DNA from: Pseudonocardia sp. KRD291
GTDB taxonomy: Bacteria; Actinomycetota; Actinomycetes; Mycobacteriales; Pseudonocardiaceae
Assembly (NCBI RefSeq): GCF_019263595.1
Contig: NZ_JADQDD010000029.1
Coordinates: forward strand, 1-32,969
Reading direction: 5' to 3'
DNA: 32,969 bases
Below, piece after piece: positions 1 to 6,339 of this stretch (position 1 is the stretch's first letter; every line of letters begins with the position of its first letter). The notes under the pieces were generated by a model. The model saw only the letters and a list, made by a program, of their open reading frames with translations, searched no databases and was not told the DNA's origin. A program made the translations under genes and the position numbers.

Positions 1-1
1 G

Positions 2-1018
2 GTCCCGGCGGCTGCGGCGCTCGCTGCCGCGGTCTCCGACTACGCGGCAGCGGCGCGGGCGGTGAACACGTGGCGGGCCTACCGCTCGGATCACGCCCGG
101 TTCGCGGCCTGGTGCGCCGCCCAGGAGCCCCAGGAGTCGGCGTTGCCGGCGGCGCCGGTGACCCTCGCCCGCTATCTCGCCGCGCACGCCGGCGCGCGGC
201 GGCCGGCCACGCTGGCGCGGTGGTGCTCGGCGATCGCGGTCGCCCACGACCTGGCCGGGCACCGCTCCCCCACCCGCGACGAGCAGGTCCGCACCGTGCT
301 GGCCGGGATCCGGCGCACCCACCGCACTCGGCCCGCCCGGGTTGCCGCGGTGTCCCCGGACGACCTGCGGGCGATGATGATCCCGCTCGACCCGAGGAGT
401 CCCCGCGACGCCCGGGACCGGGCGCTGCTGCTGATCGGGTTCGCCGGCGCACTGCGGCGCAGCGAGCTCGTCGCGCTCACCCTCGCCGACGTCGCCCTCG
501 ACTCCGACGGCCTCCGAATTTTCATTGCGGCGTCAAAGACCGATCCGGGGGCGGTCGGGCACACCCGGGGCCTGTCTTACGGCTCCGATCCCGCGACCTG
601 TCCGGTGCGGGCCTGGCGAGCATGGCTCGAGCATCGGTCCCCCTCCCCCGCTGCCCGTGCCGCCGCAGCATCCAACGGGTCCGCGCCCCGGCTACCCGGT
701 CACGGAGCCCCGTCGCGCCATCTGCCCGCCGCAGGCGCGTTCGTGGCGGTGGACCGGTGGGGGCGCCTCGGGGAGACTCCGCTGTCGGACCGGTCGGTGG
801 CGCGGATCGTCGCCGCGCGCGCGGACGCGGCAGGCTTGCCGGGGCACTGGGCGGGGCACTCGCTGCGGCGCGGGTTCGCCACGACGGCCTACGCGAGCGG
901 GGCGTCGGAGGTGGCGCTGATGCGGCACGGGCGGTGGCGGTCGAGCTCGGCAATGCGCGGCTACATCGACGAGGGCACCGTGTGGTCGGACAACCCCACC
1001 CGGCGCCTTGGCCTCTGA
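2..1018 (+). CDS. Tyrosine recombinase/integrase (5' end outside window)
   Basis: Site-specific recombinase of the tyrosine (phage integrase) family, which would integrate, excise or resolve the element. The C-terminal half carries the catalytic set: Arg I in ALRRSELVAL, the HxxR box in GHSLRRGF, the following His in MRHGRWRS, and the nucleophile Tyr in MRGYIDEG close to the C-terminus. The N-terminal part (NTWRAYRSDHARFAAWC) matches the SAM-like core-binding domain, where such proteins usually have PNTRRAYxxDW. The first canonical start in the window is GTG at 62, but the frame is open back to base 2 and already codes domain-like sequence (VSDYAAAARAVNTW). I therefore infer that the true start lies left of the window. 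It converges on parB. No att site or tRNA is visible. Confidence 0.85.
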   Translation, partial: VPAAAALAAAVSDYAAAARAVNTWRAYRSDHARFAAWCAAQEPQESALPAAPVTLARYLAAHAGARRPATLARWCSAIAVAHDLAGHRSPTRDEQVRTVLAGIRRTHRTRPARVAAVSPDDLRAMMIPLDPRSPRDARDRALLLIGFAGALRRSELVALTLADVALDSDGLRIFIAASKTDPGAVGHTRGLSYGSDPATCPVRAWRAWLEHRSPSPAARAAAASNGSAPRLPGHGAPSRHLPAAGAFVAVDRWGRLGETPLSDRSVARIVAARADAAGLPGHWAGHSLRRGFATTAYASGASEVALMRHGRWRSSSAMRGYIDEGTVWSDNPTRRLGL

Positions 1019-1075
1019 CCGGCACTCCCCGACCCGAACCGGCTCAGGGCCCACGCATCCGAGGCTTCAGACAGC

Positions 1076-1110
1076 GGTGCGGGGTGATAACGCCGTTATC
1101 ACCCCGCACC
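1076..1110. promoter_or_regulatory. Candidate parS-like site A (16-bp-arm inverted repeat)
   Basis: A perfect inverted repeat with arms GGTGCGGGGTGATAAC and its complement around the spacer GCC, in the 130-bp gap between the convergent integrase and parB genes. Its core GATAAC-GCC-GTTATC recurs three more times around parAB. It could also serve as a bidirectional terminator hairpin, but the recurrence of the core inside coding sequence favours a protein-binding site. Confidence 0.6.
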
Positions 1111-1148
1111 GGGATCGAGCAGCGACCACAACCGGGACGCGGATGACG

Positions 1149-2012
1149 TCATCCCTCGGGGGCGTCCTCGGAAAGCAGGCGTACGAGCTCGGCGAGCTCG
1201 TCGGCGCCGAACAGGCGGCGGATCGACTCCGCGGCCTTCGCCGGGCTCGAGGCGGTGATGGTGCGCCGAGTGTTAACGCCGTTATCGGTCGGCCTCGACT
1301 TGCGACGGTAGGGCGACCCGGCCGCAGCGATCGCCCGCTGCTCGGTCTCGGGCAGCCCGCCGATCTCGCGGCCCTGCTCCACCTTCAGCAACCCTTCGTC
1401 CAGGGCGTCGCGCAGCTCTGGAATCAGGCCAAGCAGCGCCATCCGCTGGGTGATGTAGGGCTGACTACGCCCGATCCGGGATGCGAGCTGGCGCTGCGAG
1501 ATCCCCGACTCGGTCAGCACCTGCTGCATCGCCACCGCCTCGTGCAGCGGGCCGAGGTCGCGGCGGTGGCTGTTCTCGACCAGCATCACCTCATACATCG
1601 AGGCGACCCGGTCGTCGTTGACCAGCGCCGGCACCTGCTCGAGTCCGGCGGCCGCAGCCGCCTGCAGGCGCCGGTTGCCGATCAGCGACACCCACCGCGC
1701 GCCGTGCAGGCCACCCCGCTCCTTGGGGTAACGATCCAGGAACGCGGCGGTGGAGCAGACCACGATGGGCTGCAGCACGCCGTGGGTGCGGATGGTGTCG
1801 ACGAGCTGGTCGAAGTCCTCACCGCTGCTGTCACGGTCGCTGCGCCGGTTCAGCGGGTTAGCCGCGACCTGCGACACCGCCAGCGCCATGGTGTCCGGAC
1901 CCGACGAGACATCGACGGCGGCGGAGGAGCCGGCGGGCTGACGCGGGGGAGGGGAGTAGCTGTCGGGGACCTCCTCACGGGCGAGATCGACGAGGTTCAC
2001 GCGCTTACCCAC
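1149..2012 (-). CDS. parB: ParB-family partition protein
   Basis: Centromere-binding partition protein, 287 aa, encoded 3 bp after parA in the same operon. About residues 45-135 form the ParB/Srx-like N-terminal domain, with GVLQPIVV, the CTP-binding arginine motif IGNRRLQAA (GxxRR) and ENSHRRDLGPLHEA, which matches the ENxxRxDLxPxEEA box. A helix-turn-helix follows (ISQRQLASRIGRSQPYITQRMALL). The C-terminus is short and includes DNGVNT, encoded by one of the parS-like sites. The ATG start is preceded by GGGAAGGGC. It would load on the repeated palindromes and stimulate ParA. Replicon and ICE-borne ParBs look alike, so this does not prove plasmid status. Confidence 0.9.
   Translation of the reverse strand: MGKRVNLVDLAREEVPDSYSPPPRQPAGSSAAVDVSSGPDTMALAVSQVAANPLNRRSDRDSSGEDFDQLVDTIRTHGVLQPIVVCSTAAFLDRYPKERGGLHGARWVSLIGNRRLQAAAAAGLEQVPALVNDDRVASMYEVMLVENSHRRDLGPLHEAVAMQQVLTESGISQRQLASRIGRSQPYITQRMALLGLIPELRDALDEGLLKVEQGREIGGLPETEQRAIAAAGSPYRRKSRPTDNGVNTRRTITASSPAKAAESIRRLFGADELAELVRLLSEDAPEG
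1272..1286. promoter_or_regulatory. Candidate parS-like site B inside parB
   Basis: GTTAACGCCGTTATC within the 3' third of parB, the same core as site A with one arm changed (GTTAAC for GATAAC). It is translated as DNGVNT in ParB, so the site is embedded in coding sequence. Confidence 0.5.
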
Positions 2013-2015
2013 GGC

Positions 2016-2786
2016 TCAGCCCTTCCCGGAGGCGATAACGCCGTTATCGCCGTCGCCGCTGTCAGAGCAGTCTCTAGGGCCGTCGCTATTGCTGAGGCCG
2101 TTATCGGGGCCGGCGTGCCGCGGTGCGCCGCCGGTGCCGAGGACCTCGAGGGCCAGCTTGAGGAAGTCCTGGCGGGCCTCGACCGCGGTTCGGTTCTTGC
2201 TGTACTGCACGACCGTGACCCCCTCGGCGGAGGCGCGGGTGTGGAGCTTGTAGTGCCGGATCACGGTGTGAAACGACGGCCAGCCGCGCGCTCGGACGTA
2301 GTCGCGGGTCTGGTTGAGGTCGCTCTCGCCGTCGCGGGGGTCCCAGTTGTTGAGCAGGACCCGCCACGGCACCCCGGAGGGGTCGATGACGCGCTGGATG
2401 GAGCGGGTGGCGGGGGAGAAGGCCATCGGCTCCGGTTCCAGGGGGACGATGACGTCGTCGGCCTGGGTCAGCACGGTCTGCAGGATCGACTCGTCCTCGA
2501 GGCTGCCCGGGGTGTCGACGAAGATGTGCGAGTACTGCTGGATCTCGCGGAGCTTGCCCAGCAGGGCCGGGTTGTCGTGGCACTGCTCGAAGTCGAACGG
2601 TAGTGCGTCGCCGACCCGCTGCGCCCACTCCAGCATCGAGGCCTGCGGGTCGGTGGAGACCCCGAGGACGGGGGAGTGGTCCGCAGTCCCCCCGAGGGTG
2701 TCGGCGACCACGGCCGCGAGGTTCACGGTGACGGTGGTCTTGCCGACCCCGCCCTTCTGATTGGCGATGACATGGACGCGCGCCAT
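2016..2786 (-). CDS. parA: ParA-family partition ATPase
   Basis: Walker-type partition ATPase, 256 aa, which segregates the ParB-bound element. The deviant Walker A motif KGGVGKTT lies at residues 11-18. STDPQASMLEWA corresponds to the D-PQ-s switch I segment, HIFVDTPGSLEDES to Walker B, and ADDVIVPLEPEPMAFSPATRSI to the later ParA signature. I chose the ATG at 2786 (MARVHVIANQ) over the one 27 bp upstream because GGAGGG sits about 9 nt before it and homologues start right before the P-loop. The C-terminal tail is low-complexity Asp/Gly/Ser and contains parS-like site C as DNGVIASGKG. It is the first gene of parAB; its upstream region carries site D. Confidence 0.92.
   Translation of the reverse strand: MARVHVIANQKGGVGKTTVTVNLAAVVADTLGGTADHSPVLGVSTDPQASMLEWAQRVGDALPFDFEQCHDNPALLGKLREIQQYSHIFVDTPGSLEDESILQTVLTQADDVIVPLEPEPMAFSPATRSIQRVIDPSGVPWRVLLNNWDPRDGESDLNQTRDYVRARGWPSFHTVIRHYKLHTRASAEGVTVVQYSKNRTAVEARQDFLKLALEVLGTGGAPRHAGPDNGLSNSDGPRDCSDSGDGDNGVIASGKG
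2031..2051. promoter_or_regulatory. Candidate parS-like site C at the parA 3' end
   Basis: Perfect inverted repeat GGCGATAAC-GCC-GTTATCGCC, at the end of parA just before the parB start. A half-site (GCCGTTATCGG) lies about 55 bp further into parA, at 2098-2108. Confidence 0.55.
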
Positions 2787-2940
2787 GGAGTTGTCCCTCC
2801 GTCTGCTTCCCACCCGGCGGGCGGTACTTCGGATCGCCGTACATGCTGCCAGAGCGGTCGGCGTCGACAGGGAGGCGCTCCGGCCCGGCAGCGACCCGTT
2901 CCGGGTCGCTCGCGCTCACAGCCGAAAGGCCCAGGGGCCG

Positions 2941-2967
2941 GCGGGTGTTAACGCCGTTACCACCCGC
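2941..2967. promoter_or_regulatory. Candidate parS-like site D upstream of parA
   Basis: GCGGGTGTTAAC-GCC-GTTACCACCCGC: 12-bp arms with one mismatch and the same GCC spacer as sites A-C. It is 155 bp upstream of the parA start, where a ParB or ParA autoregulatory operator or centromere would be expected. Confidence 0.55.
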
Positions 2968-3096
2968 CTCCCGGAGCGCGCGGCGACCAGGACTGGCGGC
3001 CCGCGGTGAGCGGCGCAGACCGAAACTTCGCGGCGATCTGCGCGTGTCGCGATGTCGACGTCGTGTCGCCAAGTCGATGCGCGGTATGGTGGTGAT

Positions 3097-3229
3097 GCGA
3101 AAGCGCCCCTTCTGACAGGTTGGGGATTCGCTCCGGCTTCGGCCGGGGCAACGTCGGACCGGTTGCAGGGCCGGACGACGCGAGCTGTAAACGAGGCGGC
3201 CCCCGGCCAGGGGCCGCCTCGTTCTCGTT
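3097..3229 (+). ncRNA. Structured RNA element, copy 1
   Basis: Noncoding element homologous to the one at 5486-5620. Predicted stems in order on the + strand: A, GCGAA 3097-3101 with TTCGC 3127-3131, plus CCCC 3106-3109 with GGGG 3122-3125; B, CTCCGGC-TTCG-GCCGGGG 3131-3148 with a UUCG tetraloop; C, CGTCG/CCGG 3152-3162 with CCGG/CGACG 3171-3180, loop TTGCAGGG; D, a perfect 13-bp stem 3191-3203/3210-3222 followed by TCTCGTT, like an intrinsic terminator. A TATGGT box at 3085-3090 is a possible -10, aligned with TATCCT in copy 2. The UUCG loop and the trailing T-rich run favour the + strand. It lies between the VOC remnant and parA, both on the - strand, so a transcript would be antisense to the parA leader if that leader is long. 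Confidence 0.6.
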
Positions 3230-3271
3230 GCAGCGACCCCCGGGGCTGACCCTGTGTCGAAGACACCGTGA

Positions 3272-3287
3272 TCGAACGTTTGTTCGG
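3272..3287. promoter_or_regulatory. Possible LexA (SOS) box
   Basis: TCGAAC-GTTT-GTTCGG matches 11 of 12 positions of the actinobacterial SOS box TCGAAC-N4-GTTCGA as I know it. No obvious gene starts immediately downstream on either strand; the nearest are parA, 490 bp away on the - strand, and RNA copy 1. It may be chance or may tie element functions to DNA damage. Confidence 0.35.
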
Positions 3288-3377
3288 TCGCTGTGCGGGT
3301 GGCTGCAGTCCTTCTTCGTGGCCGCCGACGTCATCGGCGAGCCTGGATCAGGCCTACCCCGACGGGGGACGGCGGCG

Positions 3378-3703
3378 TCAGCGGGTCCGGTGTGGCGCTT
3401 CGGGCTCGATCGCGTGGGCGGTGACGACGCGGCCGTCGGGGTCGGTCGGCCGGTGATCGCCGGCGATGAGTCGCTCGGTTGCCGGGACGGTGAGGCCGAG
3501 TCGCAGCCTGCCGGTCGTGTGCTCGGGCGGGCCGGGGTAGAGCTCCAGCACCGGCCCGTCCGCGAGCTCGGCGGCGTAATGGACGGGGCCGGTGCCGTGC
3601 TGCTTCCGAACGAGGTGCCGGCCGATGCCGGCGTAGAAGTCGCGGCAGGCCTCGAGGCGCTCGGGGTAAGGACCAGGAGCGTCGCCCCTGCTGCTGTGCT
3701 CAG
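3378..3703 (-). pseudogene. VOC/glyoxalase-like protein with a frameshift
   Basis: The - strand from 3668 down to 3378 codes YPERLEACRDFYAGIGRHLVRKQ...HYAAELADGPVLELYPG, a recognisable vicinal-oxygen-chelate (glyoxalase/bleomycin resistance) half with an FYAGIG helix and an ExYP metal-ligand strand. The natural first residues STAAGATLLVL lie in a different frame immediately upstream, and the two join if one base is added near 3670-3675. The combined span is 326 nt, one short of a multiple of three. The position overlapping the upstream stop as xTGA is CTG rather than ATG/GTG. I infer a degraded gene, or a one-base sequencing error plus a rare start. It follows the small membrane gene. Confidence 0.5.
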
Positions 3704-3903
3704 GACAGCTCCGGCGCTCCGGTCCGGCCTCTGACTGCCGACCACGTGCGGGCGATGTCGATCGCGGTGAGGAGTGCCGCGAGGAGCCCGGACACGGCGA
3801 GCTGCCACGCCTCGCCTCCGAGGCCGAGCATGCCGGCCAAGCCGGCAAACCCGACGAGGGTGGGAACGCCCAGCGGGACCGAGCGAGTGCGGGCGTCGGC
3901 CAT
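3700..3903 (-). CDS. Small two-helix membrane protein
   Basis: A 67-aa protein (MADARTRSVPLGVPTLVGF...) with two hydrophobic segments, about residues 12-29 and 33-48, and a basic C-terminus; probably an inner-membrane protein. I do not recognise the family. The ATG at 3903 is preceded by GGAGGA at a good distance. The frame is also open back to a GTG at 4104 overlapping the stop of the preceding gene, which would add 67 mostly polar residues (RTELFSALYRVVDEPPAAVTEDS). That extension cannot be excluded. If it is not used, 3904-4093 is intergenic. Its stop overlaps the start region of the VOC remnant. Confidence 0.5.
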   Translation of the reverse strand: MADARTRSVPLGVPTLVGFAGLAGMLGLGGEAWQLAVSGLLAALLTAIDIARTWSAVRGRTGAPELS

Positions 3904-4093
3904 GCTGTCCTCCGTCACTGCTGCTGGTGGCTCGTCGACCACACGATACAGCGCGGAGAAGAGCTCGGTCCTGTTCCGGACTCCGCCGACGGGCCTGTGC
4001 GGCGGCCGAATGCAGGGGCGGGGCTCCGCCCACCGCTGCCAGTGCCGCCCGTTCGCGGCCACGAGAGCATCTCGCAGTGACGTCGCCCGGTGC

Positions 4094-5485
4094 TCACCGC
4101 TCACCTCGACTCGGTTGCGGGGATCGCCGGCGTTCGCGGAGCTCGTCGAGGTGCGCGGCCAGCGCGGCGCGCGCGGCGGCCCGCGCCGCACGGTGATCTG
4201 CCGGATGCACTGGCTCCAGTGCTGCCCGGGAGCGCTCTGTAACCACCGCGGAACCCTGAACGGGGAGAACGCGGTGCCCGACGGCGGCGCGGGGGAGCTC
4301 GTTGAGCCGGTTACGCCAGGGGCGTAGTCGGTAGGCCAGTACCCGCAGCGGGTCCTCGGCGCCCCGGCAGGCGTCGCCGCGGTTGACCTCGGGCCGGTCG
4401 GGGTGGTGGTCGATGGCGTGCAGGATGCCTGCGATGCAGGCGCCAGCCTCCCACCAGGGTTTCAGGATGGCCCGGGCTCGCCAAATCTCGATCTCGCTGG
4501 CTTGTCGGCCGTCTAGGCCGAGGCGTGAGATGAACGTGAAGGTGGCTGCGTTTCTCTCGCCAGGATTGCCGGGGACGACGTGGGATGGCCACCGCTGTGG
4601 GTTGGTGGGCTGAGGCCGTCTGCCGCCCGACAAGGGCTTACTACTCACGTTAGAAGTGGGGAGGTCGCCACTTTCATCCACAGGCGACTGCGGGGGGCCT
4701 GAGTTCGTCTCCGGCTGCTGGGGGAGGGGAGTGTCGGTAACCAGGGCGTAGGTGGGTGTCCGGTTGGTGTCGGCGCCGAGGAACTCCGCGGTCGCGCCGG
4801 CTTCGACGACGACCACCAGCCCGGCGTCACGGGCCCAGGCCAGGACGCGGGACACGGTGCGCGGTGCACGGTCGCCGGCGGCGCCGAGCCGCTCGGCTGT
4901 CAGGCCGGTGATCAGGCCGGTGCTCCAGTCCATGTGCAGAACCAGCCGGCGCAGGATCAGCGCCCAGCTGTGGCGCTTGTCGGTGCGCCACTCCTCGTCG
5001 TCGACGCGCCGGGCGATGTCGGCCAGGGCCTCGGGCTGCGAGGTCAGGACTCGGTAGCCGGCCTCGATGAAGTGCCGCCAGCCCGGGTGTGGCGCGAATC
5101 CGCCGTCGTTGAGGCGCCGGCGGGCCCGCTGCAGGCCGCGCGCCATCGCGCGGTCAGTGGCCCGTTGCCGCGCCCGGGGTCGCGGCGTACGGCCCGGGCC
5201 CGTGGTGGGGCCACCGCGCTCGGTGCCGCGCGCCGCGCGGCCGCGCGGAGTGCGCCGCGCGCCTGCCGTGGCGCGGATGCCGTAGCCGCACGGGTCCGGC
5301 TGCTCGTGGTGGAGCAGTGCACCGTGCATGACGCAGCGGTTGTTGTCGGGGCCGGATGCGAGCGTGAACGCGCCCTGCTCATAGCAGGGCAGGCACCACC
5401 CAGTTCCCGGACCGGTGTCCGGGCATGACGGGGTAGCCCCGTGTCGTGGTCGCGCTGGATCCGGCCCAGGATGTATCCTGGACAC
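4094..5485 (-). CDS. Zinc-finger/winged-helix protein, possible replication initiator
   Basis: A 463-aa DNA-binding-type protein. Near the N-terminus it has a Cys/His cluster (CPDTGPGTGWCLPCYEQ..., then RCVMHGALL and PCGYG) typical of a zinc ribbon. A very basic Arg/Ala linker follows to about residue 125. A central winged-helix-like region includes ILRRLVLHMDWSTGLITGLTAERLGAAG and RAPRTVSRVLAWARDAGLVVVVE. The C-terminal third (RNAATFTFISRLGLDGRQASEIEIWRARAILKPWWEAG) is helical. Size, position next to parAB and the zinc-finger plus winged-helix layout suit a plasmid replication or helper protein, but I cannot match it to a named Rep family. The start is GTG, with AAGGGG about 10 nt upstream. 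The start sits in an inverted repeat and at the edge of RNA copy 2. Confidence 0.55.
   Translation of the reverse strand: MSRIHPGPDPARPRHGATPSCPDTGPGTGWCLPCYEQGAFTLASGPDNNRCVMHGALLHHEQPDPCGYGIRATAGARRTPRGRAARGTERGGPTTGPGRTPRPRARQRATDRAMARGLQRARRRLNDGGFAPHPGWRHFIEAGYRVLTSQPEALADIARRVDDEEWRTDKRHSWALILRRLVLHMDWSTGLITGLTAERLGAAGDRAPRTVSRVLAWARDAGLVVVVEAGATAEFLGADTNRTPTYALVTDTPLPQQPETNSGPPQSPVDESGDLPTSNVSSKPLSGGRRPQPTNPQRWPSHVVPGNPGERNAATFTFISRLGLDGRQASEIEIWRARAILKPWWEAGACIAGILHAIDHHPDRPEVNRGDACRGAEDPLRVLAYRLRPWRNRLNELPRAAVGHRVLPVQGSAVVTERSRAALEPVHPADHRAARAAARAALAAHLDELRERRRSPQPSRGER
5466..5481. promoter_or_regulatory. Inverted repeat over the start of the Rep-like gene
   Basis: CCAGGAT-GT-ATCCTGG, a perfect 7-bp-arm repeat overlapping the first codons of the Rep-like gene. 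It contains TATCCT (5474-5479), the possible -10 for RNA copy 2 reading rightward. It is a plausible operator for divergent control. Confidence 0.4.
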
Positions 5486-5620
5486 GCGAAAGCGCCCCTT
5501 CTTGACAGGTTGGGGATTTCGCTCCGGTTCGCCGGAGCACCGACGTCACATCGGGTGCAGGTCCGAGTGACGCGAGATCGAAACGAGGCGACCCCCGGCC
5601 AGGGGTCGTCTCGTTCTCGT
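5486..5620 (+). ncRNA. Structured RNA element, copy 2
   Basis: Second copy of the element at 3097-3229, with the same four stems. A: GCGAAA 5486-5491 with TTTCGC 5517-5522, and CCCC 5495-5498 with GGGG 5512-5515. B: CTCCGG-TTCG-CCGGAG 5522-5537. C: CGTCA/TCGG 5545-5554 with CCGA/TGACG 5563-5572, loop GTGCAGGT. D: 13-bp stem 5583-5595/5602-5614 with one G-U pair, then TCTCGTT. Against copy 1, stem C changes G-C to A-T and C-G to T-A, and stem D changes G-C to A-T: paired substitutions that keep the helices. It lies between the tandem-RHH gene and the Rep-like gene, both on the - strand, and would be antisense to a shared mRNA across that gap. Confidence 0.62.
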
Positions 5621-6027
5621 TATGAGGCCCGAGTCAGCGGCAGCTCCTGTTGGGCGGGGTTCGACGACGTCGGCGAGCTCTTCGTTGGGAGCTCGTCGAG
5701 GTGGCGCAGGCCAACCGCGATCAACGCGGCCGCCGTGTCGGAGTAGGACCAGTCGAGGTCAGCGGCGATGTCACGCACTCTCTGACCGTCGGTCTGGGGC
5801 ACACGGATCATCAGTGCGTCGGTCCCTGGGGCCGGAGCGGTGGCCTCATGCAGGTGTCGGAGGCCGACGCTGATCAGCGCCGCAGCTGTCTCCGAGTGGT
5901 ACCAGCCGCGATCGGAGGCGACGGTGCGCAGCTGCTTCCCGTGCGATTCCGGGATCCGGGTGCCGATGGCGACTCGGGGGCCCTTGGAGGGGCGCCCGAT
6001 TCGCCGTGCGGCTGTCCGCTTCGCCAT
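5620..6027 (-). CDS. Tandem ribbon-helix-helix protein
   Basis: A 135-aa protein made of two repeats of the same ~45-residue unit. Unit one is VAIGTRIPE (strand), SHGKQLRTVASDRGW (helix), HSETAAALISVGLRHLHE (helix). Unit two is LMIRVPQTD, GQRVRDIAADLDW, YSDTAAALIAVGLRHLDE. This matches the ribbon-helix-helix (Arc/MetJ/CopG) fold, which normally needs two chains; here one chain holds both halves. The basic N-terminus (AKRTAARRIGRPSKG) suggests extra DNA contacts. The likely role is a transcription or partition/copy-control repressor acting on nearby promoters. I chose the ATG at 6027 because sequence before it is not domain-like; the RBS is weak. The frame is open further upstream. Its stop abuts the terminator stem of RNA copy 2. 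Confidence 0.65.
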   Translation of the reverse strand: MAKRTAARRIGRPSKGPRVAIGTRIPESHGKQLRTVASDRGWYHSETAAALISVGLRHLHEATAPAPGTDALMIRVPQTDGQRVRDIAADLDWSYSDTAAALIAVGLRHLDELPTKSSPTSSNPAQQELPLTRAS

Positions 6028-6128
6028 GGCGAGATCATGGCCGATTTTCTGAAAGGACGGAAGCCGACACGCCGTCCGCGCATCACTCCTCAGCGTGAAC
6101 CAACCTGCCCCCAGGCCGGCAGTAGTCC

Positions 6129-6166
6129 TCGAGATCCTCGAAGAGGTCGAAGCTGGCTCCGTCGTC
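6129..6166 (-). pseudogene. Short DUF5753-like remnant
   Basis: The - strand codes GASFDLFEDLEDY here, closely matching GASFDLFENLDG in the XRE-DUF5753 protein next door (bases 6537-6561 are nearly identical). In-frame stops on both sides show that only a fragment of a second copy survives. Otherwise nothing gene-like was seen between 6028 and 6307. Confidence 0.4.
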
Positions 6167-6307
6167 TTACACCCGATAACGGCGGCCTCGTCGTAGGCAC
6201 CCACGGCCGCGTGTAGGCCTCGCGCCGTTTCCCATGCTCTGTGGGCATCTCAGGACGGTCGGTTTGCGTGAGCACTCCTCGACAGTCGCCGCCTCCGAGC
6301 CATTTCC

Positions 6308-6329
6308 GGCGGCGCCGAGCACCGCCGCC
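6308..6329. terminator. Hairpin after the XRE-DUF5753 operon
   Basis: GGCGGCG and CGCCGCC form a perfect 7-bp stem with an 8-nt loop, just downstream of the stop of the - strand operon. There is no T-run, as is common in actinobacteria. Confidence 0.4.
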
Positions 6330-6339
6330 TGGCGGAACG

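Noticed and set aside
1008..2603. 531-codon + strand frame
   Set aside because: Antisense to parB and parA, which have clear motifs; a GC-driven shadow frame.
3097..5620. Interpretation of the two repeated elements as IS ends or iterons
   Set aside because: No transposase lies between them, they are direct not inverted, and the differences preserve pairing, which favours RNA structure.
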